Of a stretch of DNA of 64,000 nt, positions 9,544 through 17,427 are shown piece by piece. The notes under the pieces were generated by a model. It was not told where the DNA came from and ran no database searches. It saw nothing but the letters and a program-made list of their open reading frames with translations. This stretch comes from Pseudomonas laurylsulfativorans. GTDB lineage: Bacteria; Pseudomonadota; Gammaproteobacteria; Pseudomonadales; Pseudomonadaceae. The position numbers were made by a program, and so were the translations under genes. Within the stretch, counting starts at the first letter, position 1. Each line of letters begins with the position of its first letter. The stretch covers positions 310,001 through 374,000 of the forward strand of contig NZ_MUJK01000004.1 of NCBI RefSeq assembly GCF_002906155.1, written 5' to 3'.

Positions 9544-9631
9544 CCTGTAGGAGCCGGCTTGCCGGCGATGGCGTCCTCAATTGCGATGCTGCACTCAAGA
9601 CCGCCATCGCTGGCAAGCCAGCTCCTACAGG
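9544..9631. repeat. REP/REPIN inverted repeat
   Basis: Facing CTGTAGGAGCCGGCTTGCC and GGCAAGCCAGCTCCTACAG arms, about 90 bases overall, between the convergent Nudix and ogt genes. Confidence 0.85.
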
Positions 9632-9632
9632 A

Positions 9633-10145
9633 TCACAAGCCTGGCAGTCGTGCGGTGCCAGGCCAGTGCCCGCCCTCCAGTGTCAGCAACAACTCCTTCG
9701 CCTCAAGCCCCCCGGCAAACCCGGTGAGCTTGCCCGAAGCACCAATCACCCGGTGACACGGCGCCACGATCGAAATCGGATTCTTGCCATTCGCCGCACC
9801 CACCGCCCTGACCGCTGCCGGGTTGCCGATCTGCTCGGCGATCTGGCTATAGCTGCGGGTCTCGCCGAACGGGATGGTCAGCAGCGCCGCCCAGACCTTC
9901 TTCTGAAATTCCGTGCCGGCAAAATCCAGTTCCAGTTCGAAGCGATCGCGGGTACCGGAAAAATATTCGCGCAACTGCGCGGCGGTACGCACCAGGATCG
10001 GGTTATCCGGCGCCTCGCTCATCGGGCCGAGGCGCACTCGCCCGAGTTTGTCGTTTTCCCAGAGGATGGCTGCCAGTCGTGAACCGTTCGCCACCAGCTT
10101 CAGCTGGCCCACGGGTGAAGCCACGGTGGTGCAGGTATAGGTCAT
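9633..10145 (-). CDS. ogt: Methylated-DNA--[protein]-cysteine S-methyltransferase
   Basis: Suicide DNA-repair enzyme that moves the methyl group from O6-methylguanine to its own cysteine. The active site PCHRV is present in SIVAPCHRVIGASGKLTGFAGG, preceded by the helix-turn-helix region SYSQIAEQIGNPAAVRAVGAANG with the arginine finger. The 170 residues fit the Ogt type, without an Ada N-terminal domain. ATG at 10145 (MTYTCTTVASPVG) fits the family start; upstream codons are non-homologous. It is divergent from the gamma-glutamyltransferase gene. Confidence 0.95.
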   Translation of the reverse strand: MTYTCTTVASPVGQLKLVANGSRLAAILWENDKLGRVRLGPMSEAPDNPILVRTAAQLREYFSGTRDRFELELDFAGTEFQKKVWAALLTIPFGETRSYSQIAEQIGNPAAVRAVGAANGKNPISIVAPCHRVIGASGKLTGFAGGLEAKELLLTLEGGHWPGTARLPGL

Positions 10146-10281
10146 GTCAGGGCACGCGTGAAATTGCTGAACAGGTGTTAAGGATACTGTCTCGACAGGG
10201 AGGCGCAATACGTAATCCCGACCATACTTGGCTACGGCTTTTGAAGCGTTTTCCTACGTAATAACAAGAAGAGACCGACTC

Positions 10282-12009
10282 ATGAAGTACGAACCTTTTG
10301 CCAAATCGCTGATTGCGACCGCATTGGCACTCAGCTGCCTGACTGCTCACGCCGCCTCTGTGGCCCCGGCGACGGGGGAAAACGGCATGGTGGTCACGGC
10401 CCAGCACCTGGCCAGTCATGTGGGCGTGGATGTGCTCAAAAATGGCGGCAACGCCGTGGATGCGGCGGTCGCGGTCGGCTATGCGCTGGCGGTTGTATAC
10501 CCCGCGGCAGGCAACCTCGGCGGCGGCGGTTTCATGACCATTCAGCTGGCGGACGGGCGCAAGACCTTCCTCGACTTCCGCGAAAAAGCACCGCTGGCCG
10601 CCACCGCCAACATGTATCTGGACAAGGAAGGTAACGTCGTTCCTGACTTGAGTACCCGTGGCCACCTGGCCGTGGGCGTGCCGGGCACCGTTTCGGGCAT
10701 GGAACTGGCGTTGTCCAAATACGGCACCAAGCCGCGCAAGGAAATCATCGCCCCGGCCATCAAGCTGGCTGAAGACGGTTTTGTGCTGGAGCAGGGCGAC
10801 GTCGATCTGCTGGACTACGCCACCGACATGTTCAAGAAGGACATGAAGGATTCCGGTTCGATTTTTTTGAGTAACGGCGAGCCGATGCAGGTCGGCCAGA
10901 AACTGGTGCAAAAAGACCTGAGCAAGACCTTGCGGGAAATCTCCGAGAAGGGCACCGACGGTTTCTATAAAGGTTGGGTGGCCGATGCCATCGTCACCTC
11001 CAGCCAGGCCAACAAGGGCATCATCACCCAGGCCGACCTCGACAAATACAAGACCCGCGAACTGGCGCCCATCGAGTGCGACTACCGTGGCTACCACGTG
11101 GTCTCGGCGCCGCCACCGAGCTCCGGCGGTGTGGTGATCTGCGAGATCATGAACATCCTCGAAGGCTATCCGATGAAGGACCTGGGCTACCACTCGGCCC
11201 AGGGCATGCACTATCAGATCGAGGCGATGCGCCACGCCTATGTGGACCGCAACAGCTACCTGGGCGACCCGGATTTCGTGAAGAACCCGATCGCCCACCT
11301 GCTGGATAAAAACTACGCGACCAAGCTGCGCGCAGCCATCAATCCACAGAAGGCCGCGGTATCCAGCGAACTCAAGCCCGGTGTAGCGCCCCATGAAGGC
11401 AACAACACCACCCATTACTCCATCGTCGACAAGTGGGGCAACGCGGTGTCGGTGACCTACACCCTCAACGACTGGTTCGGTGCCGGCGTGATGGCGAGCA
11501 AGACCGGGGTCATCCTCAACGATGAAATGGACGACTTCACCTCGAAAATCGGCGTGCCGAACATGTACGGCCTGGTACAGGGCGAGGCCAACGCCATCGC
11601 ACCCGGCAAGGCACCGCTGTCGTCCATGAGCCCGACCATCGTCACCAAGGACGGCAAAGTGGTGATGGTGGTCGGTACGCCGGGTGGCAGCCGCATCATC
11701 ACCGCGACCTTGCTGACCATGCTCAACGTGATCGACTACGGCATGAACATCCAGGAAGCGGTCGATGCGCCGCGTTTCCACCAGCAGTGGCTGCCGGAGG
11801 AAACCAACCTGGAAGCCTTCACCACCAGCCCGGACACGGTGAAAATCCTCGAAAGTTGGGGCCACAAGTTCGCCGGTCCCCAGGACGCCAACCACCTGGC
11901 GGCGATCCTGGTCGGCGCGCCGTCCCTGGGTGGCAAACCGGTGGGCAACAACCGTTTCTACGGGGCGAACGACCCACGGCGCAATACCGGGTTGTCGCTG
12001 GGTTATTGA
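10282..12009 (+). CDS. ggt: Gamma-glutamyltransferase, periplasmic, self-cleaving
   Basis: Cleaves gamma-glutamyl bonds of glutathione and related peptides in the periplasm. A signal peptide is seen at residues 1-24 (SLIATALALSCLTAHA). Self-processing would occur before Thr376 (codon 11407-11409) in NNTTHYSIVDKWGNAV, giving a small subunit of 200 residues, as in E. coli. The glycine-rich PLSSMSPTIV and GTPGGSRIITA loops that bind the glutamyl group are present. ATG at 10282; 18 upstream codons overlay the promoter region. The gene could also process gamma-glutamylated amines made by the ligase at 56266-57639, but the two are unlinked. Confidence 0.95.
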   Translation: MKYEPFAKSLIATALALSCLTAHAASVAPATGENGMVVTAQHLASHVGVDVLKNGGNAVDAAVAVGYALAVVYPAAGNLGGGGFMTIQLADGRKTFLDFREKAPLAATANMYLDKEGNVVPDLSTRGHLAVGVPGTVSGMELALSKYGTKPRKEIIAPAIKLAEDGFVLEQGDVDLLDYATDMFKKDMKDSGSIFLSNGEPMQVGQKLVQKDLSKTLREISEKGTDGFYKGWVADAIVTSSQANKGIITQADLDKYKTRELAPIECDYRGYHVVSAPPPSSGGVVICEIMNILEGYPMKDLGYHSAQGMHYQIEAMRHAYVDRNSYLGDPDFVKNPIAHLLDKNYATKLRAAINPQKAAVSSELKPGVAPHEGNNTTHYSIVDKWGNAVSVTYTLNDWFGAGVMASKTGVILNDEMDDFTSKIGVPNMYGLVQGEANAIAPGKAPLSSMSPTIVTKDGKVVMVVGTPGGSRIITATLLTMLNVIDYGMNIQEAVDAPRFHQQWLPEETNLEAFTTSPDTVKILESWGHKFAGPQDANHLAAILVGAPSLGGKPVGNNRFYGANDPRRNTGLSLGY

Positions 12010-12024
12010 AGGTTGTGTCCGAAG

Positions 12025-12048
12025 GGGGACGGGCTTATGTTCGTCCCC
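12025..12048. other. Intercistronic stem-loop
   Basis: GGGGACG and CGTCCCC form a 7-bp stem around a 10-base loop in the 69-base gap between ggt and the isochorismatase-like gene. There is no T-run, so it is more likely an RNA-stability or attenuating hairpin than a classic terminator. Confidence 0.5.
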
Positions 12049-12078
12049 TGATCCCTCGACATTTCAAGGAAGGAAATC

Positions 12079-12612
12079 ATGACCACTGCGTTGTTAATCA
12101 TCGACGTCCAACAGGCCTTGTGTTCTGGTGAGTACGAGTGCTTCGATATCGTACGGGTCATCAACACCATCAATGACCTTTCTGCCCGGGCGCGCCGGGC
12201 CGGCATTCCCGTGGTGCTGATCCAGCATGAAGAAGCGGGCAGTCCGCTGGCCCACGACGCTGCCGGCTGGCAACTGGCCGAAGGGCTGGAAACCTCGCCC
12301 AAGGACCTGCGCGTGCGCAAGACCACGCCGGATTCGTTCTACCAGACCAACCTGCAGAAGCTATTGCCGAAAGAGGACTTCGAACGCCTGGTCATCTGCG
12401 GCCTGCAGACCGACTATTGCGTCAATGCCACCGTGCGCCAGGCGCTGAAACTGGGCTACGACGTGGTGCTGGCAGGCGACGCACATTCCACCGTCGACAA
12501 CGGCAACCTCAGCGCCGAAGACATCATTGCCGAGCACAACAAGGACCTGGCGCACCTGACAGGTTCCGTGGCGCGGATCGATGTGGTCCCGGCTGCTGAA
12601 ATCTGCTTCTGA
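12079..12612 (+). CDS. Isochorismatase-like cysteine hydrolase
   Basis: A 177-residue member of the isochorismatase-like superfamily, which hydrolyses amides such as nicotinamide, carbamoyl compounds or related small molecules. The catalytic triad is visible: Asp in LLIIDVQQAL, Lys in RVRKTTPDSFYQTNL, and Cys in LVICGLQTDYCVNATVRQAL. The non-proline cis-peptide context before the cysteine is as in the family. Substrate unknown. Ribosome site AAGGAAGG precedes the ATG. It probably shares a transcript with ggt, 69 bases upstream. Confidence 0.88.
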   Translation: MTTALLIIDVQQALCSGEYECFDIVRVINTINDLSARARRAGIPVVLIQHEEAGSPLAHDAAGWQLAEGLETSPKDLRVRKTTPDSFYQTNLQKLLPKEDFERLVICGLQTDYCVNATVRQALKLGYDVVLAGDAHSTVDNGNLSAEDIIAEHNKDLAHLTGSVARIDVVPAAEICF

Positions 12613-12629
12613 TAACACCATTGCGCCCC

Positions 12630-12733
12630 CTTGTAGGAGCGAGCCTGCTCGCGATGGACGTTGACGATAACGCGGGGGGCCAGATACCCAGCGGTGCCCG
12701 GAAGTCCATCGCGAGCAGGCTCGCTCCTACAAG
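12630..12733. repeat. REP/REPIN inverted repeat
   Basis: TTGTAGGAGCGAGCCTGCTC and its complement face each other around about 50 bases that include the recurrent GACGATAACGCG spacer motif. It lies between the convergent hydrolase and LysR genes; the right arm overlaps the first bases of the LysR stop region. Confidence 0.85.
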
Positions 12734-13632
12734 GGTGAACCGAAAATCTCGATCAGTTCGTTCAGAAACGCACTCACCAGGTCCCGCTGGCGTGAGGAAT
12801 GCCGCACGGCGGCATGAAAGCTGACCTCATAACGCAGCAGGTCCGGGTTCAGCGGGTGCAACTGCCCCAGCTGTTCATGCCGGGTTGCGTAGTGCTGTGG
12901 CAGAAACCCCAGGTGCTGGCCGGACAGGATCAGCAGGGCTGCGCCGTCCATGCTGTCGGTGAGTACGGTCAGGCGTTCGATGGACGTGGGGGCCGGCATT
13001 TCCGGCAGCGGATGGCTCGGCCAGACCCAGTCAAACCCGCTGACATCTTCACGGGTCAGCGCGCCGACCTGGTCGAACAGCGGATGGGAAGGCGCGCAAT
13101 AGGCAATCTGGGTTTCCGGGAACAGCGGGAAGTAATCGATGTTGGGCAAGCGGTGCCAGAAGTAACCGATGGCCAGGTCGATATGGCCGTTGATGATTTT
13201 TTCTTCCAGCAGCGACGACGACAGCTCGGTGAAATGGAAGTACAGCCCCTCGTGCCGGGCCCGCAAGCGGGCAATGGCCTGGCCGATTTTCTTGTTCGCC
13301 ACCGGATCGATTTGCCCCAGCAATCCGATGTTGATACTGCCCGAGACCTTGCGGTTGATGTGCTGCACTTCGACCCGGAAACCCTCGGCCGCCGCCAGCA
13401 AGCGCCGGGCTGCCTCGATGAACTGAGTGCCTTTGGGCGTCACCGAAAATCCGCCGCGCCCGCGCTCGCACAAGCGGAAACCGACCCGGGCTTCCAGCGT
13501 CGCCAGTTGCGCGCTGATCGTGGGTTGCGTGGTGTTGAGGGCGGTTTGTGCCGCCGAGATACCGCCCGCTTCGACGACGGTCAGAAATACCCGGATCAGA
13601 CGCAGATCCAGCTCCGTTACAGTTCCCAGCAT
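12727..13632 (-). CDS. LysR-family regulator of catabolic block A
   Basis: A 301-residue LysR-type regulator. The N-terminal winged helix-turn-helix runs over LRLIRVFLTVVEAGGISAAQ and TALNTTQPTISAQLATLE; the C-terminal two-lobed effector domain occupies the rest. It is transcribed away from the NCS1 permease at 13832, and the 199-base gap holds a perfect palindrome (13654-13673) suited to a LysR dimer. It is clearly homologous to the LysR at 29643-30557, with the same CERGRGGF/CQRGRSGF hinge motif. Effector is probably the permease substrate; inferred, not seen. Confidence 0.92.
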   Translation of the reverse strand: MLGTVTELDLRLIRVFLTVVEAGGISAAQTALNTTQPTISAQLATLEARVGFRLCERGRGGFSVTPKGTQFIEAARRLLAAAEGFRVEVQHINRKVSGSINIGLLGQIDPVANKKIGQAIARLRARHEGLYFHFTELSSSLLEEKIINGHIDLAIGYFWHRLPNIDYFPLFPETQIAYCAPSHPLFDQVGALTREDVSGFDWVWPSHPLPEMPAPTSIERLTVLTDSMDGAALLILSGQHLGFLPQHYATRHEQLGQLHPLNPDLLRYEVSFHAAVRHSSRQRDLVSAFLNELIEIFGSPL

Positions 13633-13653
13633 GGGGGCTCCCGATTCTCGCTT

Positions 13654-13673
13654 ACATAGATACCGGTCTATGT
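13654..13673. promoter_or_regulatory. Palindromic operator candidate between LysR and permease
   Basis: ACATAGA-TACCGG-TCTATGT is a perfect 7-bp inverted repeat with a 6-base spacer. It begins 22 bases upstream of the LysR start and lies about 160 bases upstream of the permease ATG. The position and symmetry fit a LysR recognition site (T-N11-A type). Binding is inferred. Confidence 0.6.
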
Positions 13674-13831
13674 GAACAGTGTGCCTGCGATATTTTACTG
13701 CCCGGACTCACGCCCTACATTGCCGTGAAACCAGCGTCATCGTCAGCTTTTTATGGAGTTTCACCTGATCTGGACATCGTAGCGAGCGCTGCACCTACAA
13801 AAACAACAAACAACAGCATAGGAACAATCGT

Positions 13832-15331
13832 ATGTCAGGTTCCCCAGTGTCTGCGCACGCCGCCGAGGCGAGCGGCGGGTTGGCCATCGAAGGCCATTCC
13901 ATCGACTACATCCCGGAAAACGAACGCCACGCCAAACTCAGCAGCCAGGGGCCATTCTGGTTCCTCGGCAATTTCCACTTCTTCACCATCTCCATCGGCT
14001 TTGTCGGCCCCAGCCTCGGCTTGTCCGCGCTGTGGACCCTGCTCGCCGGGGCCCTGGGCATCATGTTCGGCACCCTCTTCATGGCGTTTCACGGCTCCCA
14101 GGGTCCGGAAATGGGCCTGCCGCAGATGATCCAGTCCCGCGCCCAGTTCGGCTATCGCGGGGTGATCCTGGCGTTGATGGCGACGATGTTTGTGTTCGTC
14201 GGCTTCAACGTGGTCAACATCTCGTTGATCATGAACGGCCTTGAGCATGTGTTCGGCATCGACCCGACCATCGTCGCCGTGGCCGTGGTGCTGATCGGCG
14301 CGCTGTTGTCGATCTACGGCCACGACCTGATGCACAAGGCCTTCAAGTGGGCCTTGCTGGCGACCTTGCCGCTGTATGCACTGGTGACCATCGCCCTGAT
14401 GTTCGGCGCGGGTTCCGAAGGCGTCACCCCGGCGACCGACCTGGGCTTCAACTGGGTGGCCTTCGCCACGTTGTTCGCCATCGGTGCCAGCTACAACATT
14501 TCCTATGCGCCCTATGTGTCTGACTATTCCCGTTACCTGCCGAAAAACACCAGCCGGGCGAAACTGATTGCGGCGGTGTTCATCGGCGCCTCGTTGTCCG
14601 GCAGCTGGATGATCGGCCTTGGCGCCTGGCTGGCGCAGGAGTTGAAAGCGGCGGATGCGCTGGTGGCATTGAACCAGGTCGGCTCCTCGATGGTGCCGGG
14701 GCTGGGCAATCTGCTGGTGATTGTCTCGGTGGCGGGTTTCCTGCCGATCATCGCGCTCAACACCTACAGCGCCATGTTGACGCTGCTGACCGGTGTCGAC
14801 TCGATCAAGAAAATCACTCCGACACCCCGTGCCCGTGTGCTGTCTATCAGTGTGATCAGCGTCATTCTGTTGACCTGCGTGCTGTCGATCAAAGGTGACG
14901 GCATCGCGCTGTTGAACACTTTCCTGGTGTTGTTGCTGTACTTCCTCGTGCCCTGGACCGCCGTCAACCTGGTGGACTACTTCTTCGTGCGCAAGGGCCG
15001 TTACGCGATCCCGCATTTCTTCACGCCGAAGGGCATCTACGGCGCCTGGCAATTTCGCGGCATCGTTTCGTACCTGATCGGCTTCGCTTCGATGGTGCCG
15101 TTCTTCTACATCTTCGATGCCGCTGCCGGCAAAGAGGTGTTCGTCGGCCCGCTGGCGCGGGTGCTGGAAGGCGTGGACATCGCCTGGCTGGTGGGCCTGG
15201 TGGTTTCGGGGCTGACCTACTACCTGCTGAGCCGCTCGATCGATCTGGCTGCCGAACGCCGGGTGATCGACGCGCTGAGCGAAAGCGACATCGTCGCCAT
15301 GACCCATTCATCTGCGGAGGCAGGGCGTTGA
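13832..15331 (+). CDS. NCS1-family (cytosine/purine permease-like) transporter, block A first copy
   Basis: A 499-residue inner-membrane nucleobase-cation-symport-1 transporter with about 12 hydrophobic segments. The conserved early motif [18 protein letters not shown] and the [22 protein letters not shown] segment are typical. It imports an unknown nitrogenous substrate, probably hydrolysed by the amidase that overlaps its 3' end. It is highly similar to the permease at 33520-35094 (same [12 protein letters not shown] and [10 protein letters not shown] blocks), more than to the one at 21933-23321. LysR-controlled by context. Confidence 0.92.
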   Translation: MSGSPVSAHAAEASGGLAIEGHSIDYIPENERHAKLSSQGPFWFLGNFHFFTISIGFVGPSLGLSALWTLLAGALGIMFGTLFMAFHGSQGPEMGLPQMIQSRAQFGYRGVILALMATMFVFVGFNVVNISLIMNGLEHVFGIDPTIVAVAVVLIGALLSIYGHDLMHKAFKWALLATLPLYALVTIALMFGAGSEGVTPATDLGFNWVAFATLFAIGASYNISYAPYVSDYSRYLPKNTSRAKLIAAVFIGASLSGSWMIGLGAWLAQELKAADALVALNQVGSSMVPGLGNLLVIVSVAGFLPIIALNTYSAMLTLLTGVDSIKKITPTPRARVLSISVISVILLTCVLSIKGDGIALLNTFLVLLLYFLVPWTAVNLVDYFFVRKGRYAIPHFFTPKGIYGAWQFRGIVSYLIGFASMVPFFYIFDAAAGKEVFVGPLARVLEGVDIAWLVGLVVSGLTYYLLSRSIDLAAERRVIDALSESDIVAMTHSSAEAGR

Positions 15332-16170
15332 GCAGCGTTAAAAATACCGTGGTCGCCTGTTGCCAACTGGCGCCGAAAATCGGTGACCTGGCCCACAATC
15401 GCACGCTCACCGAGCGCGCGATTCGCCAGGCAGCCTTTCAGGGCGCGCAAGTCATCGTGTTGCCCGAGCTGGTGCAGAGCGGCTATCTGTTTGCCGACCG
15501 CTTTGAGGCGCTGAGCCTGGCGGAAACCGTTGACGGGCCGACCTTGCAACTGTGGCAGGCCCTGGCCCGTGAGCTGAACCTGGTGATCGTCGGCGGCTTC
15601 TGCGAGCACCTGCCCGGTGATGAGCTGGCCAACAGCGCGGCGATGATCGACGCCAATGGCCTGCGCGCGGTGTACCGCAAGGCACATCTGTGGGATGCCG
15701 AGAAGGACATTTTCACCGCCGGCGATGCTCCACCGCCCGTGGTCGAGACGGTGCACGGACGGCTTGGCATGCTGATTTGCTACGACCTGGAGTTTCCCGA
15801 GTGGGTGCGTCTTCCAGCGCTGGCCGGGGCCGATCTGCTGTGTGCGCCGGTCAATTGGCCCGACGGCCCGCGGCCGCAAACCGAGCGCCCGGCCGAAGTG
15901 CTGCGGGTGCAGGCCAACGCTTCGGTAAACCGCATGTTTATCGCCGCCTGTGATCGCTATGGCCATGAACGCGGAGTCGGCTGGGTCCAGGGCTCGATCA
16001 TCGTCGATGCCGACGGCTACCCGTTGGCCGGGCCGGCGGAGCAGGGTGGCGAGCAGATGTTGCTGGCCACGCTGAACCTTGCCGAGGCGCGCAACAAGCG
16101 CATCAGTGCCCGCAATGACCTGCATCAGGACCGCAGGCCGCAGTTGTACGGGCTGCACAGCACTTTGTAA
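15328..16170 (+). CDS. Carbon-nitrogen hydrolase (nitrilase superfamily amidase)
   Basis: Cytoplasmic nitrilase-superfamily amidase of 280 residues. The catalytic triad is visible: Glu in VIVLPELVQSGYLF, Lys in VYRKAHLWDAEK and Cys in GMLICYDLEFPEWVR. It hydrolyses an amide, N-carbamoyl or similar bond of an unknown substrate. Start: TTG at 15328, overlapping the permease stop as TTGA, with GGAGG eight bases upstream, so it is translationally coupled to the transporter. Coupling to the permease suggests it acts on the imported compound. Confidence 0.9.
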   Translation: MSSVKNTVVACCQLAPKIGDLAHNRTLTERAIRQAAFQGAQVIVLPELVQSGYLFADRFEALSLAETVDGPTLQLWQALARELNLVIVGGFCEHLPGDELANSAAMIDANGLRAVYRKAHLWDAEKDIFTAGDAPPPVVETVHGRLGMLICYDLEFPEWVRLPALAGADLLCAPVNWPDGPRPQTERPAEVLRVQANASVNRMFIAACDRYGHERGVGWVQGSIIVDADGYPLAGPAEQGGEQMLLATLNLAEARNKRISARNDLHQDRRPQLYGLHSTL

Positions 16171-16239
16171 CCGATGATGTCATTGCGTGCTGGACGCCCA
16201 TCACGGGCCTATGGCATCGTCGAAACGAAAGGCCATGCA

Positions 16240-17280
16240 GTGAACGGGATCGCCATGATGGAGGAGGGGAACAAGATAGGCGACGACGGGTCGTTGGCCA
16301 CGCTGAAGGCGTTCAATCATTGCGTATTGCACCTTGGGCGGCTGGCGCGGGAGAGCGGGGCGTCGCGGTTCATCGCCGAGGGTCTGCAGGCATTCGGTCA
16401 ACTGGTGCCCTTCGCATCTGCCTGGTGGGGCGAAATGTCTGCACCAGGTCCTGAGGTGCCCATGCAAAGCTGGATGCATGGCAGCATCAATCTTCCTGAA
16501 TCCTTTGCCGCCGAATGGCATCCGGTGGCGGCCAACGATCAGTTCTCCTACGCCACGCTCAATCGTCCCGGTGAGGTGGTGTGCGACACGGGTTTCAACG
16601 ACCCTTGCGAGGCGGTCAATGATTTCGCCCGGCGCTTCGATCTCTATCACTTGATGAGCATCACCTACGAATTGCCCGAAAGCGGCCTGATGTTTTTCGT
16701 CTGCCTCTACCGGGGGCAGGATGAACAGGCGTTCGAGGAGAACGAAGCCGGGCTGTTTTCGGCGTTCTGCGATCACCTGTTCCAGCTGTGGCGGTTTCAG
16801 GTGCAGGACATGATTCGCTTCGACAGCGAAAACGGGGCGAGTGATTTTGGCGTCGCGCGCATGGACGGTAGCCTGCTCTATGTGGGGGCCAGGTTGTGCG
16901 TCGCCATCCAGCGCGAACTGCCCGGCTGGAGCGGTTCCACGCTGCCACCAGAGGTGATCACGCAATTGTCCAAGGCTCCCTGCGTGATCCGTCTGGGCCG
17001 CTGCGCTCTGACCCTGAGCCCCAACGCCGAACACGTCATCCTGTCCCTCGAAGCCCCCTCGGGCGGGGACGGCCTGGCACCGCGGGAGCGCACGGCGGCG
17101 ATGCTGTTCGCCGCTGGCCACTCCTACAAGGAAATCGCCAGAATGCTCGCCTTGAGCCCGTCGACCGTGCGCACCTACCTGCGCAATTGCTACTTGCAAC
17201 TCGGTGTGAAAAGCAAGGTGGAGCTGGGTTCGGTCCTGCGTACGCCGGGCGCGCTGGCGGAGTCCGTGCGCCGGGATTAA
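16240..17280 (+). CDS. LuxR-family transcriptional regulator
   Basis: The C-terminal ~65 residues form a LuxR/FixJ-type helix-turn-helix (LAPRERTAAMLFAAGHSYKEIARML, then SPSTVRTYLRNCYLQLGVKSK). The N-terminal ~270 residues are a sensor domain that I cannot name; no acyl-homoserine-lactone-domain motif is obvious. I chose GTG at 16240 because GAAAGG precedes it; ATG at 16255 or 16258, or an upstream ATG at 16174, are alternatives. It lies between the amidase and the exported amidohydrolases and probably controls the latter (see palindrome at 17345). Confidence 0.85.
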   Translation: MNGIAMMEEGNKIGDDGSLATLKAFNHCVLHLGRLARESGASRFIAEGLQAFGQLVPFASAWWGEMSAPGPEVPMQSWMHGSINLPESFAAEWHPVAANDQFSYATLNRPGEVVCDTGFNDPCEAVNDFARRFDLYHLMSITYELPESGLMFFVCLYRGQDEQAFEENEAGLFSAFCDHLFQLWRFQVQDMIRFDSENGASDFGVARMDGSLLYVGARLCVAIQRELPGWSGSTLPPEVITQLSKAPCVIRLGRCALTLSPNAEHVILSLEAPSGGDGLAPRERTAAMLFAAGHSYKEIARMLALSPSTVRTYLRNCYLQLGVKSKVELGSVLRTPGALAESVRRD

Positions 17281-17344
17281 TCCCCGCCGTTTCAACTATT
17301 TGCCTGACCCCTCCTCATTTGCAGAGGTCCAATCGAGCGCCGCG

Positions 17345-17371
17345 CCCTATAGGGTAGGCCCTGTCTATACA
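17345..17371 (+). promoter_or_regulatory. Possible LuxR-controlled promoter of the amidohydrolase genes
   Basis: The palindrome CCCTATAGGG (17345-17354) overlaps where a -35 element would lie for the -10-like TATACA at 17366-17371, and the first exported amidohydrolase begins 57 bases downstream. A palindrome at -35 is what a LuxR-type activator would use. Inferred from layout only. Confidence 0.4.
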
Positions 17372-17427
17372 AGGGCTTGTGCAGCCGCTCGGGCCGCTTC
17401 AAAACAATAAGAACAGGGGTGAGGCAT

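Noticed and set aside
10147..11895. Long open frame antisense to ggt (582 codons)
   Set aside because: It is the complement of a strongly conserved gene in a high-GC genome, and has no recognisable domain; a codon-composition shadow.
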